From: Rhodospirillales bacterium
Lineage (GTDB): Bacteria > Pseudomonadota > Alphaproteobacteria > Rhodospirillales > JAOUPW01
NCBI GenBank assembly: GCA_029879665.1
Contig: JAOUPW010000185.1
Coordinates: forward strand, 1 to 5,074
Direction: 5' to 3'
DNA: 5,074 nucleotides
Part shown: positions 1-5,074 of the stretch, in pieces
How the letters are laid out: each line of letters opens with the position of its first letter
How positions within the stretch are numbered: position 1 is the first letter of the stretch
Translations under genes and position numbers: made by a program
The notes under the pieces: model-generated
Database searches by the model: none
Seen by the model: the letters and a program-made list of their open reading frames with translations, nothing else
Told to the model about the DNA's origin: nothing

Positions 1-216
1 GCTTCCCGGTTTAAGTTTGACGGCCGAAGTGAATTGGCAACCGAAGCCGTGACATACGGTGAAGGCATCGGGTGCGGGTGCGGGTGCGGCATCGGGCGCG
101 GGCACGTTGACGGCGATGGACTCCCCGGCGGGCGCGCAGGCGGTCAGCAAGGCGAGCGCGGCGACGCAAAGAAACCGCCTGAGCTGAATGCACATGTAAA
201 TACTTTTCCGCATCAT
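1..216 (-). CDS. Putative lipoprotein, N-terminal part only (gene runs off the left edge)
   Basis: An open minus-strand frame runs from an ATG near 216 to base 1 without a stop, so only about 72 N-terminal residues are present. It begins with a basic n-region (RKS, then QLRR), a hydrophobic stretch (FLCVAALALL) and the lipobox LTAC. This predicts a signal-peptidase-II lipoprotein, lipidated on Cys27 and anchored in the envelope. A Pro/Ala-rich linker follows (PAPDAAPAPAPDA), then VCHGFGC, where the folded domain seems to begin. In-frame ATGs at 225, 216, 213 and 195 are all possible starts. I chose 216 because a GGAAAG lies about 9 nt upstream; 195 would give a compact 20-residue signal peptide. 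The VCHGxGC element recalls an uncharacterised alphaproteobacterial lipoprotein family, but that is from memory and function is unknown. The gene is co-directional with the operon upstream but separated from the last gene by about 110 bp, so it may have its own promoter. Confidence 0.75.
   Translation of the reverse strand, partial: MMRKSIYMCIQLRRFLCVAALALLTACAPAGESIAVNVPAPDAAPAPAPDAFTVCHGFGCQFTSAVKLKPGS
70..87. repeat. Short hexanucleotide tandem repeat, 3 x GGGTGC
   Basis: Three perfect copies of GGGTGC (plus strand) lie inside the lipoprotein gene. Read on the minus strand they encode alternating Pro and Ala of the linker after the lipidated cysteine. Each unit is two codons, so slippage would lengthen or shorten the linker by whole dipeptides without changing frame. 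Three copies is too few to call it a variable locus. Confidence 0.6.
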
Positions 217-225
217 CGAGCCCAT

Positions 226-331
226 CTTTCCTGAGGACGGGTATGGAAGCATCGCCCGCGACGAAGAGTAGAGTCGAAAAACTTTGAAGAAGGATTAATA
301 TCTGGAAGCAACACCGTTTACATAGCGGAGA
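226..331. other. Intergenic gap between the LOG gene and the lipoprotein gene
   Basis: This is the only non-coding stretch in the window. It is more AT-rich than the surroundings, especially 275-305, which would suit a promoter for the lipoprotein gene on the minus strand. I could not find a convincing -35/-10 pair with 16-18 bp spacing. I also found no GC-rich hairpin followed by a T-run that would act as an intrinsic terminator for the operon. An 8-bp direct repeat (TGGAAGCA at 244-251 and 303-310) is present but may be chance. Confidence 0.5.
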
Positions 332-1186
332 CTAAAGCGCCCCCCCTGGTTTGGCCAAAAACTTTTCTTCCAATTCCCGGGTGATGAAGGCGTAGGCTTC
401 GTCAACGCTGTCAGTCCGATAGAACAGGTCCAGGTCTTCGGCTTCGATGGCGCCGAATTTGACCAGCGCGTCGAAGTTGATCACTTCTTCCCAATAAGAC
501 GTTCCATAAAGGATGATTGGGATTTTCTTTTTCAACTTGCCGGTCTGCATCAAGGTCATCAGTTCGAAGAATTCATCCAGGGTGCCGAAGCCGCCGGGAA
601 AGGCGATCAGTGCCTTGGCGAGATAAATGAACCAGTATTTGCGCATGAAAAAGTAATTGAACTCGAATTCCAGCTCGCGGGTGATATAGGGATTTCCCTG
701 CTGTTCATGGGGCAGTGCAATATTGAGTCCGATGTTGAGGCCCTTGGCCTCCGATGCACCACGGTTTGCGGCTTCCATGATTCCCGGTCCGCCGCCGGTG
801 CAGACGACGAAGCGGCGCCGGGTTTTTTCCAAGCCCTTCGACCATTCGGTCAGGCGGTGGGCCAGTTCGCGGCAATCTTCATAATAGCGCGACATTGTGA
901 GTTGTTGTTCTGCGGAAGCCACATCCCCGCCGTGGGCGCGCGCGGCTTCAAGAGCATGGGTAGCCACGTCGCGCGGCAAGACTCGGGCGGAGCCGAAGAA
1001 GACGATGGTATCGCTGATATCCAGGTCTTCGAAGCGGGCGTCCGGTTCCAGGTATTCGGACAGGATGCGGAGCGTACGGGCATTCCGGCTTTTTAGAAAG
1101 CCCCGGTTCAAGTAAGCCTTGGACGGACCTTCGTGGTTGTGGTTGTTGTTATCGTTGTTATTTTTAGTACCGCTGTTTTCGCTCAT
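332..1186 (-). CDS. LOG family protein (TIGR00730-type Rossmann fold, nucleotide 5'-monophosphate phosphoribohydrolase-like)
   Basis: The product is 284 residues and belongs to the LOG/'lysine decarboxylase-like' family, whose studied members cleave nucleoside 5'-monophosphates such as cytokinin ribotides into free base and ribose 5-phosphate. Visible family signatures are the nucleotide-binding GGGPGIMEAANRGA at 131-144 and the diagnostic PGGFGTLDE at 197-205, preceded by MRKYWF at 181-186 with the expected Arg-Lys pair. The length fits the longer proteobacterial subgroup, which has about 60 extra N-terminal residues before the Rossmann core (IVFFGSA, 61-67). Residues 9-18 are a low-complexity Asn/His tract absent from the conserved core. 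The ATG start overlaps the stop of the glycosyltransferase gene as ATGA, with AGGT about 5 nt upstream, and it is the last gene of the operon. Old annotations as lysine decarboxylase are not supported for this family. The true substrate is unknown. Confidence 0.95.
   Translation of the reverse strand: MSENSGTKNNNDNNNHNHEGPSKAYLNRGFLKSRNARTLRILSEYLEPDARFEDLDISDTIVFFGSARVLPRDVATHALEAARAHGGDVASAEQQLTMSRYYEDCRELAHRLTEWSKGLEKTRRRFVVCTGGGPGIMEAANRGASEAKGLNIGLNIALPHEQQGNPYITRELEFEFNYFFMRKYWFIYLAKALIAFPGGFGTLDEFFELMTLMQTGKLKKKIPIILYGTSYWEEVINFDALVKFGAIEAEDLDLFYRTDSVDEAYAFITRELEEKFLAKPGGAL
1133..1162 (-). repeat. Asn/His-rich low-complexity codon tract in the LOG gene
   Basis: This tract encodes residues 9-18 of the LOG protein, read as NNNDNNNHNH. 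It is built almost wholly of AAT/AAC and CAC codons, giving a GTT-rich plus strand within an otherwise GC-rich gene. It lies in the variable N-terminal tail, ahead of the conserved part beginning around AYLNRGFL (24-31). A disordered tail is the simplest reading. Confidence 0.65.
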
Positions 1187-2793
1187 TGCGCACCTGTCTT
1201 TCCTGTCGGATTTCCCTTGCAGTCGACGCCTGCGGTAAGAACGATTTCCTCGCCTGCCTTACACTTCCCATCAAGGGGCAGGTCCGGCGCCGTTTCGCCC
1301 AGACCACGGATGATGTGGCCGCTGACCGTCGATAGCCCCCGTGCCATCAGGCAGGGATAACGATCGAGCACGCCTGATATGTCTTTCGCGCCGCGCCAGT
1401 CGGCAAAGCGGAATCGGGTGGAGCCGTGCCAGTTTTCAAACCAGAAATCCCCGACCGGCGTTGTTCCGTCCAGACGCGCAGCAAACCGGCCGCCGGTAAC
1501 GTAATCCCCCAGGTAGAGTGCGAAGGAGGGGCTGGAAGCGGCATAGAAATAGACGCGGGCGCAGCGGGAGAACCGGCTTTCGTCGAACGCGCGGGAATTC
1601 TGTCGTTTCTCGCCAAATTCACGCACGGTTTTGGCCGTCGTCGCCCCGCCGGCGACGACCATCACCGCAAGCAGCACCGCCACGCCCCGCGCAAAGGCCC
1701 GGGGGTGGCGGGCAATCCTCAACTTGGCGGCCGGCGCAATGCGCATCATCAACACCCAGGCCAGCGGCAGCAACACCCAGGATGGAATCAGGTAATAGGC
1801 GGTTGGCTGCTTGGCCACCGCCAGCACATGAAACAGCTGTGCCGCCGCAACCCCCATCAAGGTCCGCCATTCCGGGGCTACCGATTTCCGCATCCGCCAG
1901 GTCGCCGCCAGGGAGATAAGGGAAAGTACGAAAGTCACCAGATAGATGGGCCGGCTGAACAGCTTGATAATACTCTGCGGATAACGCGCAGGATCGATCA
2001 CGGAAGTGTCGCCGCTGCCGTAATCGCCGCTGGAAACCAGAACACTACCGATCCATTCAACGAACATGGTGGCGCCGCCGGCGGCGGGAAGGAAGAAAAA
2101 CAGGAATGACGCGGCGGAAACCGCGCCGTAAACTCCCACTGGCCGAAGCCTTCCGAGGACAAAAACCGGCAGCAAGAACACCGGCGCCGACGTCAGCTTG
2201 ACGGCAACACCGAAACCGGCGATGAGGCCGAAGACAACGGCGAAACGGACCGGGTTTTTTTCCAGCGCGCCGGGACGCAAGGCGTACACCGTTGCGATTA
2301 TCATCAACAACACCGCCAGGATCAGCAACGATTCCGGTTTAACGTTGACGGCGTGCTGCAAGATCATTCTCGATAAAAAAGGCGCCATTTGCAGCATCAG
2401 GGCCGGGGTCAGCGTCCTGAATACGGCATGGGCGGCGGCGCCGACGGCGAACAGGACGGCGGCGTTGAGCGCGATCAGAACGTTGCCAATCATGCGCAAA
2501 TGATGTTCCGGTTCGGCGAGAACGGCGGCGGTGATCTCCTCGGCGTTGGAAGTCAGGTAAAGTACTTTCAACACCAGCGCGCCCAGGACCTGCACCGGGG
2601 TGCCGGGATGGGAAATATGTCCGGGCGTGGTGAAATTGATCAGGTTGAGGCTGTCGAACAGATAGAAATAGCCCGGATCGAGCAAATACCACATCCAGAA
2701 CGGCCCGGCGGCGTCGCGCGCGAGAAAGGCGGCGGCGGCGAAGGCCGCCGGCAGCGGACAGAGCACGACCCAGGGAATTTTGCGCCCTTCCAC
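1183..2793 (-). CDS. Multi-spanning membrane protein, probable GT-C glycosyltransferase (family 39-like)
   Basis: The 536-residue product has about ten hydrophobic segments between residues 8 and 386 (for example 8-25, 104-124, 153-172, 186-212, 221-240, 283-298, 312-328, 333-350, 369-386). A soluble C-terminal region of about 150 residues follows. The first loop after TM1 carries DPGYFYLFDSLNL (39-51) and SHPGTPVQ (61-68). This resembles the acidic and HPxxP-like elements of GT-C enzymes that use polyprenyl-phosphate sugars at the outer face of the inner membrane; D39 or D47 is a candidate catalytic acid. VKPESLL (151-157) and KQPTAYYLIPS (328-338) also fit such families. The acceptor and sugar are unknown. 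The C-terminal region, probably periplasmic, holds four cysteines (411, 481, 511, 525) and many aromatics. The start is GTG at 2793, one base after the HAD stop, with TGAGGG 6 nt upstream; the stop overlaps the LOG start. Assignment rests on topology and motifs, so a non-enzymatic membrane protein cannot be excluded. Confidence 0.85.
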   Translation of the reverse strand: MEGRKIPWVVLCPLPAAFAAAAFLARDAAGPFWMWYLLDPGYFYLFDSLNLINFTTPGHISHPGTPVQVLGALVLKVLYLTSNAEEITAAVLAEPEHHLRMIGNVLIALNAAVLFAVGAAAHAVFRTLTPALMLQMAPFLSRMILQHAVNVKPESLLILAVLLMIIATVYALRPGALEKNPVRFAVVFGLIAGFGVAVKLTSAPVFLLPVFVLGRLRPVGVYGAVSAASFLFFFLPAAGGATMFVEWIGSVLVSSGDYGSGDTSVIDPARYPQSIIKLFSRPIYLVTFVLSLISLAATWRMRKSVAPEWRTLMGVAAAQLFHVLAVAKQPTAYYLIPSWVLLPLAWVLMMRIAPAAKLRIARHPRAFARGVAVLLAVMVVAGGATTAKTVREFGEKRQNSRAFDESRFSRCARVYFYAASSPSFALYLGDYVTGGRFAARLDGTTPVGDFWFENWHGSTRFRFADWRGAKDISGVLDRYPCLMARGLSTVSGHIIRGLGETAPDLPLDGKCKAGEEIVLTAGVDCKGNPTGKTGAQ

Positions 2794-2805
2794 TCTAAAC
2801 CCTCA
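2794..2805 (-). promoter_or_regulatory. Ribosome binding site supporting a GTG start for the glycosyltransferase
   Basis: TGAGGG (2805-2800, minus strand) lies within the last codons of the HAD gene, followed by a 6-nt spacer and GTG at 2793. This fixes the non-ATG start and suggests the gene is translated by ribosomes finishing the HAD gene. Confidence 0.65.
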
Positions 2806-3439
2806 GCCCCGTAAGATCGGGAATGATTTTGGTTCCTTGCGGGAACGGGCTGGCGCGGCCCGGCGCAACCCGTCCGAGAAAGGGAACGCCGGTGGTCATG
2901 GCGGCATCGTAATCGGTCATCGCGTCACCGATGAATAAGATGCGTTCGGTCGCGTATCCGTTGTCGAAGAGAATTTGCTCGAGGATCGGTTCCTTGCGTC
3001 GGGGCGAACCGTAGATGGCGGAAAAATATCTGCTCATGCCGCGTTGATCCGTGATTCTTCTCAGTTCATCCTCGGGCGTTCCGGAAATGATGTAAAGGGG
3101 CAACCGGCGGTGGTGGGTTTCGAGAAATTCCTTCGCCCCGGCAACCCAGGCACAAGCCACCACTTGGCTTTCGACCTCTGTGCTGTAACGCCGGCCCAAA
3201 GCCGCCACCTCGTCGTCGCTCAGATCGGCGCCGAGAAAGGCCTTGTGGCAATGGCGGATTTTTTCCAGCCGGGAAATACCTTCTTGAGCGGCGTGGTGGG
3301 CGAGTACCCCTGCCACCACCTCAGAGCCGAATTCCCGGTAGAGGGTAACGAAAGCCTGTTTTTTGATGGACGGGGATTCGACCAGAACCCCGTCAAAATC
3401 AAAACAGATGGCATCGTATGTACACGGCTCAGAAACCAA
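2795..3439 (-). CDS. HAD-superfamily (subfamily IA-like) phosphatase
   Basis: From the TTG at 3439 the product is 214 residues, normal for a subfamily IA HAD hydrolase, soluble and cytoplasmic. All four HAD motifs are visible: motif I FDFDGVL with nucleophile D14 and acid/base D16; motif II ISGT with S119; motif III Lys149 in SPRRKEP; motif IV FIGDAMTD with Mg-binding D172 and D176. The helical cap (about 22-90) is the size of those in phosphoglycolate- and sugar-phosphate phosphatases, but the substrate cannot be named. Start choice: an in-frame ATG at 3478 would overlap moaE by 35 nt, has no Shine-Dalgarno at a proper distance, and would add a very basic 13-residue tail. TTG at 3439 has GGGG 7 nt upstream, begins just after the moaE stop, and puts motif I at the usual place. 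Automatic callers would probably choose 3478. It sits between moaE and the glycosyltransferase, suggesting an organophosphate substrate in their shared pathway, which is inference. Confidence 0.92.
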   Translation of the reverse strand: MVSEPCTYDAICFDFDGVLVESPSIKKQAFVTLYREFGSEVVAGVLAHHAAQEGISRLEKIRHCHKAFLGADLSDDEVAALGRRYSTEVESQVVACAWVAGAKEFLETHHRRLPLYIISGTPEDELRRITDQRGMSRYFSAIYGSPRRKEPILEQILFDNGYATERILFIGDAMTDYDAAMTTGVPFLGRVAPGRASPFPQGTKIIPDLTGLRV

Positions 3440-3443
3440 AAGA

Positions 3444-3920
3444 TTACCCCGCCGCCTTGCCCGCAGAGCCGGTTTCATTCCAGCGCGCCGCCGCGTCGTC
3501 GTCGGAAGCGCGGGCTTCGACCCATTCGCTGCCCGATGCTTTTTCTTCCTTCTTCCAGAACGGCGCCCGGGTCTTGAGCCAGTCGATTAGAAAGTGGCAG
3601 GCTTCGAAGGCGGCTTCGCGGTGGGCCGAAGCCGTCGCCACCAGAACGATGCGGTCGCCGGGCTCGAGCCGGCCATGGCGGTGGATGATGAGAGCGTCTT
3701 CCAGCGGCCAGCGTTGGCGTGCTTCGGCTTCGATGCCGGTCAGTTCCTTTTCCGTCATTGCCGGGTAGTGTTCCAGGGTCATGGCCGAAATTTGTTGGTC
3801 GTCGGCCATGTCGCGGACCAGTCCAACGAAGGCGCAGATCCCGCCGACGGCAGAGTTGCCGTCGCTGAGCCGGGCCAGTTCGGCACCCACGTCGAAATCG
3901 TCTTCCTGTACCCTGATCAT
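3444..3920 (-). CDS. moaE: Molybdopterin synthase catalytic (large) subunit MoaE
   Basis: The product is 158 residues, close to the roughly 150 of E. coli MoaE. With MoaD it forms the cytoplasmic heterotetramer that converts cyclic pyranopterin monophosphate to molybdopterin, using the sulfur on the MoaD C-terminus. Recognisable family elements in order are GGICAFVGLVRD (26-37), LEHYPAMTE (49-57), HRHGRLEPGDRIVLV (80-94), SAHREAAFEAC (98-108) and LKTRAPFWKKE (115-125). K116 and K123 match the catalytic E. coli K119 and K126. The end after WVEAR (133-137) is an Asp/Ala/Gly-rich tail with no conserved feature. The ATG at 3920 overlaps the moaD stop as ATGA. The frame is open further upstream, but that part is the moaD gene read out of frame. 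An unusually good GGAGG, lying in the moaD diglycine codons, is 6 nt before this ATG. Confidence 0.97.
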   Translation of the reverse strand: MIRVQEDDFDVGAELARLSDGNSAVGGICAFVGLVRDMADDQQISAMTLEHYPAMTEKELTGIEAEARQRWPLEDALIIHRHGRLEPGDRIVLVATASAHREAAFEACHFLIDWLKTRAPFWKKEEKASGSEWVEARASDDDAAARWNETGSAGKAAG

Positions 3921-4174
3921 GGCCGGCCTCCGGTCACCGGCGGGAAGAAGGCGATCTCGTCGCCCGCCTTCACCGCATGGTCCAGCGTCACATGTTCCTG
4001 GTTGACGGCGACGCGAACGCTGGCAAGATCGGCGAAGGCCTCGGCAAACCCGCCGCCGCGTTCCCGCTGCCAATCGAGCAAGTCGCGAACGTCGCCCACG
4101 GCGGGCGGAAGCTCCACCTCTTCTTCCGACAATCCCGCCTTTTCGCGCAGCCAGGAAAAATAAACCAGTTTCAT
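3917..4174 (-). CDS. moaD: Molybdopterin synthase sulfur carrier (small) subunit MoaD, with Arg-Pro after the diglycine
   Basis: This 85-residue ubiquitin-fold protein begins MKLVYFSWLREKAGL and ends FFPPVTGGRP, matching MoaD apart from the last two residues. MoaD is adenylated on its C-terminal glycine by MoeB, made into a thiocarboxylate, and donates sulfur within the MoaE active site. Known MoaD proteins end exactly at GG (here G82-G83), because the free glycine carboxylate is the reactive group. As encoded, R84 and P85 would block it, so either a protease trims them, the last codons are variant or in error, or this protein differs functionally. Length and core are otherwise intact. The ATG at 4174 overlaps the moeA stop as ATGA, with GAGGTG about 5 nt upstream; its own stop overlaps the moaE start. 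Identity is firm; the activity of the untrimmed product is doubtful. Confidence 0.96.
   Translation of the reverse strand: MKLVYFSWLREKAGLSEEEVELPPAVGDVRDLLDWQRERGGGFAEAFADLASVRVAVNQEHVTLDHAVKAGDEIAFFPPVTGGRP
3921..3931 (-). promoter_or_regulatory. moaE ribosome binding site embedded in the moaD diglycine codons
   Basis: On the minus strand, GGAGG (3931-3927) is followed by the 6-nt spacer CCGGCC and ATG at 3920. The same bases are the MoaD codons GGA GGC (Gly82-Gly83) and then CGG CCA (Arg84-Pro85) before TGA. The Shine-Dalgarno and the functionally essential diglycine thus share sequence, and the two additional codons provide the spacer. Confidence 0.75.
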
Positions 4175-5074
4175 GTCAGCACCTCACCAAAGGGAAGATA
4201 ATCCACCATGTCGCCTTCCTCGATCGGGCCCTGGGCTTCCGGCAATTCCACCAAGCCGCCGGCCCAGACCATGGAAGAAAGAATTCCGGAACCGCCGGCG
4301 GGATAAAGTTCCGCCACGGCCACCCCATTGTCATTTGTAATGCGGGCGCGATGCCATTCCCGGCGGCCGGTTTTTTTCTTGCACGAAAACCCGGCGCGCA
4401 CGGAATAGCGCGGCACCGGATTTTCCTTCGCGCCGGACAGCAGCAACACCACCGGACGCGCAATCAGCATGAAGGTAACCATGGCGGCAGCAGGATTGCC
4501 GGGCAGGCCGACGAATACCGCCGGGCCGACCTGACCCAGCGCAATGGGGCGGCCCGGCTTGATCGCCAGGCGCCAGAAATGCAGACTACCGTTTCGTTCC
4601 ACCGCCGCCTTGACGTGATCTTCCTCGCCCAGGCTGACGCCGCCCGACGTAATCAAAAGATCGTGGCTGTCCGCCGCGTTCGCCAGGGCGGCGGCGATGG
4701 TTTCTTCGTCGTCGGGCAGGATACTGAGATCGGTGACCGCACAGCCCAGGTTCCTGAGCAGGCCGATAACGCCGAAGCGGTTGGCATCATAGACACATCC
4801 TTCGCCAAGTTCGCTGCCGGGATCTCGGATTTCATCGCCGGTGGAAAAAACCGCCGCCTTGAGCCGTTTGTAAACGGTGAGTTCGGTACACCCCAGGGAC
4901 GCCGCCAGGCCGATTTCCTGCGGCCGCAGACGCGCTCCGGCCTTGAGCACGGCGTCGCCGGCGCGGATGTCTTCGCCCCGCGAGCGAAGGTTGGCGCCCC
5001 GCTTGATGCCCGAAAGCAGAACCACCTTGCCCTCTTCTTCGCGGCAGTCTTCTTCCATGAAGATGGTGTCCGGG
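4171..5074 (-). CDS. moeA: Molybdopterin molybdenumtransferase MoeA (N-terminus outside the window)
   Basis: The frame is open to the right edge, giving about 300 C-terminal residues; roughly 100-110 N-terminal residues are missing compared with E. coli MoeA (411). MoeA inserts molybdate into adenylated molybdopterin, the last common step of Mo-cofactor synthesis, in the cytoplasm. Within the fragment, PDTIFMEED at the very start matches the family's ADTVVMQE-like segment, so the Met at 5058 is internal and not a start. Further signatures are RGED (32-35), FSTGDE (76-81), YDANR (95-99), SGGVSLGEEDH (143-153), IKPGRP (171-176) and GLPGNP (189-194), which hold the conserved acidic and lysine residues of the active site. 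A normal C-terminal domain IV ends PFGEVLT. No disruption is visible. The stop overlaps the moaD start as ATGA, so moeA is upstream of moaD and moaE in the same operon; the promoter lies outside the window. Confidence 0.97.
   Translation of the reverse strand, partial: PDTIFMEEDCREEEGKVVLLSGIKRGANLRSRGEDIRAGDAVLKAGARLRPQEIGLAASLGCTELTVYKRLKAAVFSTGDEIRDPGSELGEGCVYDANRFGVIGLLRNLGCAVTDLSILPDDEETIAAALANAADSHDLLITSGGVSLGEEDHVKAAVERNGSLHFWRLAIKPGRPIALGQVGPAVFVGLPGNPAAAMVTFMLIARPVVLLLSGAKENPVPRYSVRAGFSCKKKTGRREWHRARITNDNGVAVAELYPAGGSGILSSMVWAGGLVELPEAQGPIEEGDMVDYLPFGEVLT

Noticed and set aside
34..234. Plus-strand frame of 66 codons at the left end
   Set aside because: Gly/Cys-rich composition comes from the GGGTGC repeat read antisense to the lipoprotein gene; there is no sensible protein or ribosome binding site.
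244..310. 8-bp direct repeat TGGAAGCA in the intergenic gap as an operator
   Set aside because: Two copies 59 bp apart with no dyad symmetry and no clear promoter between them; this can arise by chance in a gap of this size.
332..1186. Annotation as lysine decarboxylase
   Set aside because: The PGGxGTxxE motif marks the LOG family, which historically was mislabelled so; no PLP-dependent decarboxylase features are present.
1426..2109. Long plus-strand frame (227 codons) antisense to the glycosyltransferase gene
   Set aside because: Composition is Gly/Arg/His/Pro-rich with no motif, and the minus strand here encodes clear membrane segments. It is a by-product of GC-rich codon use.
2975..3577. 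Plus-strand frame of 200 codons antisense to the HAD gene and the end of moaE
   Set aside because: It lies opposite intact HAD motifs and MoaE residues, and shows no recognisable domain.
3921..3928. Perfect 8-bp palindrome GGCCGGCC at the moaD/moaE junction as a regulatory site
   Set aside because: It is explained by the codons for the MoaD end and the spacer before the moaE ATG, and is too short to form a stable hairpin.
3921..4073. Upstream extension of the moaE frame to an ATG at 4073
   Set aside because: The added residues are Arg/Gly/Cys-rich and are moaD read out of frame; the MoaE family begins at the ATG at 3920, which also has the good Shine-Dalgarno.
5056..5058. ATG as a start for moeA
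   Set aside because: The five codons before it continue the MoeA-conserved segment (PDTIFMEED), and the family needs about 100 further residues upstream, so the gene is cut by the window edge.

Overview
The window is a gene-dense, GC-rich (roughly 60 % by eye) stretch of a bacterial chromosome, with every supported gene on the minus strand. Protein style, codon use, and close resemblance of the MoaD/MoaE and LOG-family proteins to alphaproteobacterial versions suggest an alphaproteobacterium, perhaps Rhodospirillales-like. That placement is an inference from remembered family sequences, not from a search.

Read in the direction of transcription (high to low coordinates), there is one tightly packed set: moeA (5' end outside the window, stop at 4171), moaD, moaE, a HAD-superfamily phosphatase, a multi-spanning GT-C type glycosyltransferase-like membrane protein, and a LOG-family nucleotide phosphoribohydrolase-like protein. 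Three junctions (moeA/moaD, moaD/moaE, glycosyltransferase/LOG) are 4-bp ATGA stop/start overlaps, and the HAD/glycosyltransferase junction is a 1-bp gap. This almost certainly is one translationally coupled operon. A 106-bp gap (226-331) follows. Beyond it is the beginning of a further minus-strand gene, a lipoprotein with a clear lipobox that runs off the left edge.

The first three genes belong to molybdenum cofactor synthesis. MoaD and MoaE are the small and large subunits of molybdopterin synthase, which puts the dithiolene sulfurs into the pterin. MoeA inserts molybdate into the adenylated product. The next three are not known Moco genes: a small-molecule phosphatase, a membrane glycosyltransferase and a LOG protein. 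Their joint purpose cannot be read from the sequence.

The most interesting detail is at the moaD/moaE junction. The two glycine codons that should form the MoaD C-terminus (GGA GGC) also supply the GGAGG Shine-Dalgarno of moaE. The reading frame then continues two codons (Arg-Pro) before stopping, so MoaD as encoded ends GGRP instead of the obligatory free GG. No mobile element, CRISPR array, tRNA or rRNA gene was seen, and there is no gene-free stretch over 300 bp.
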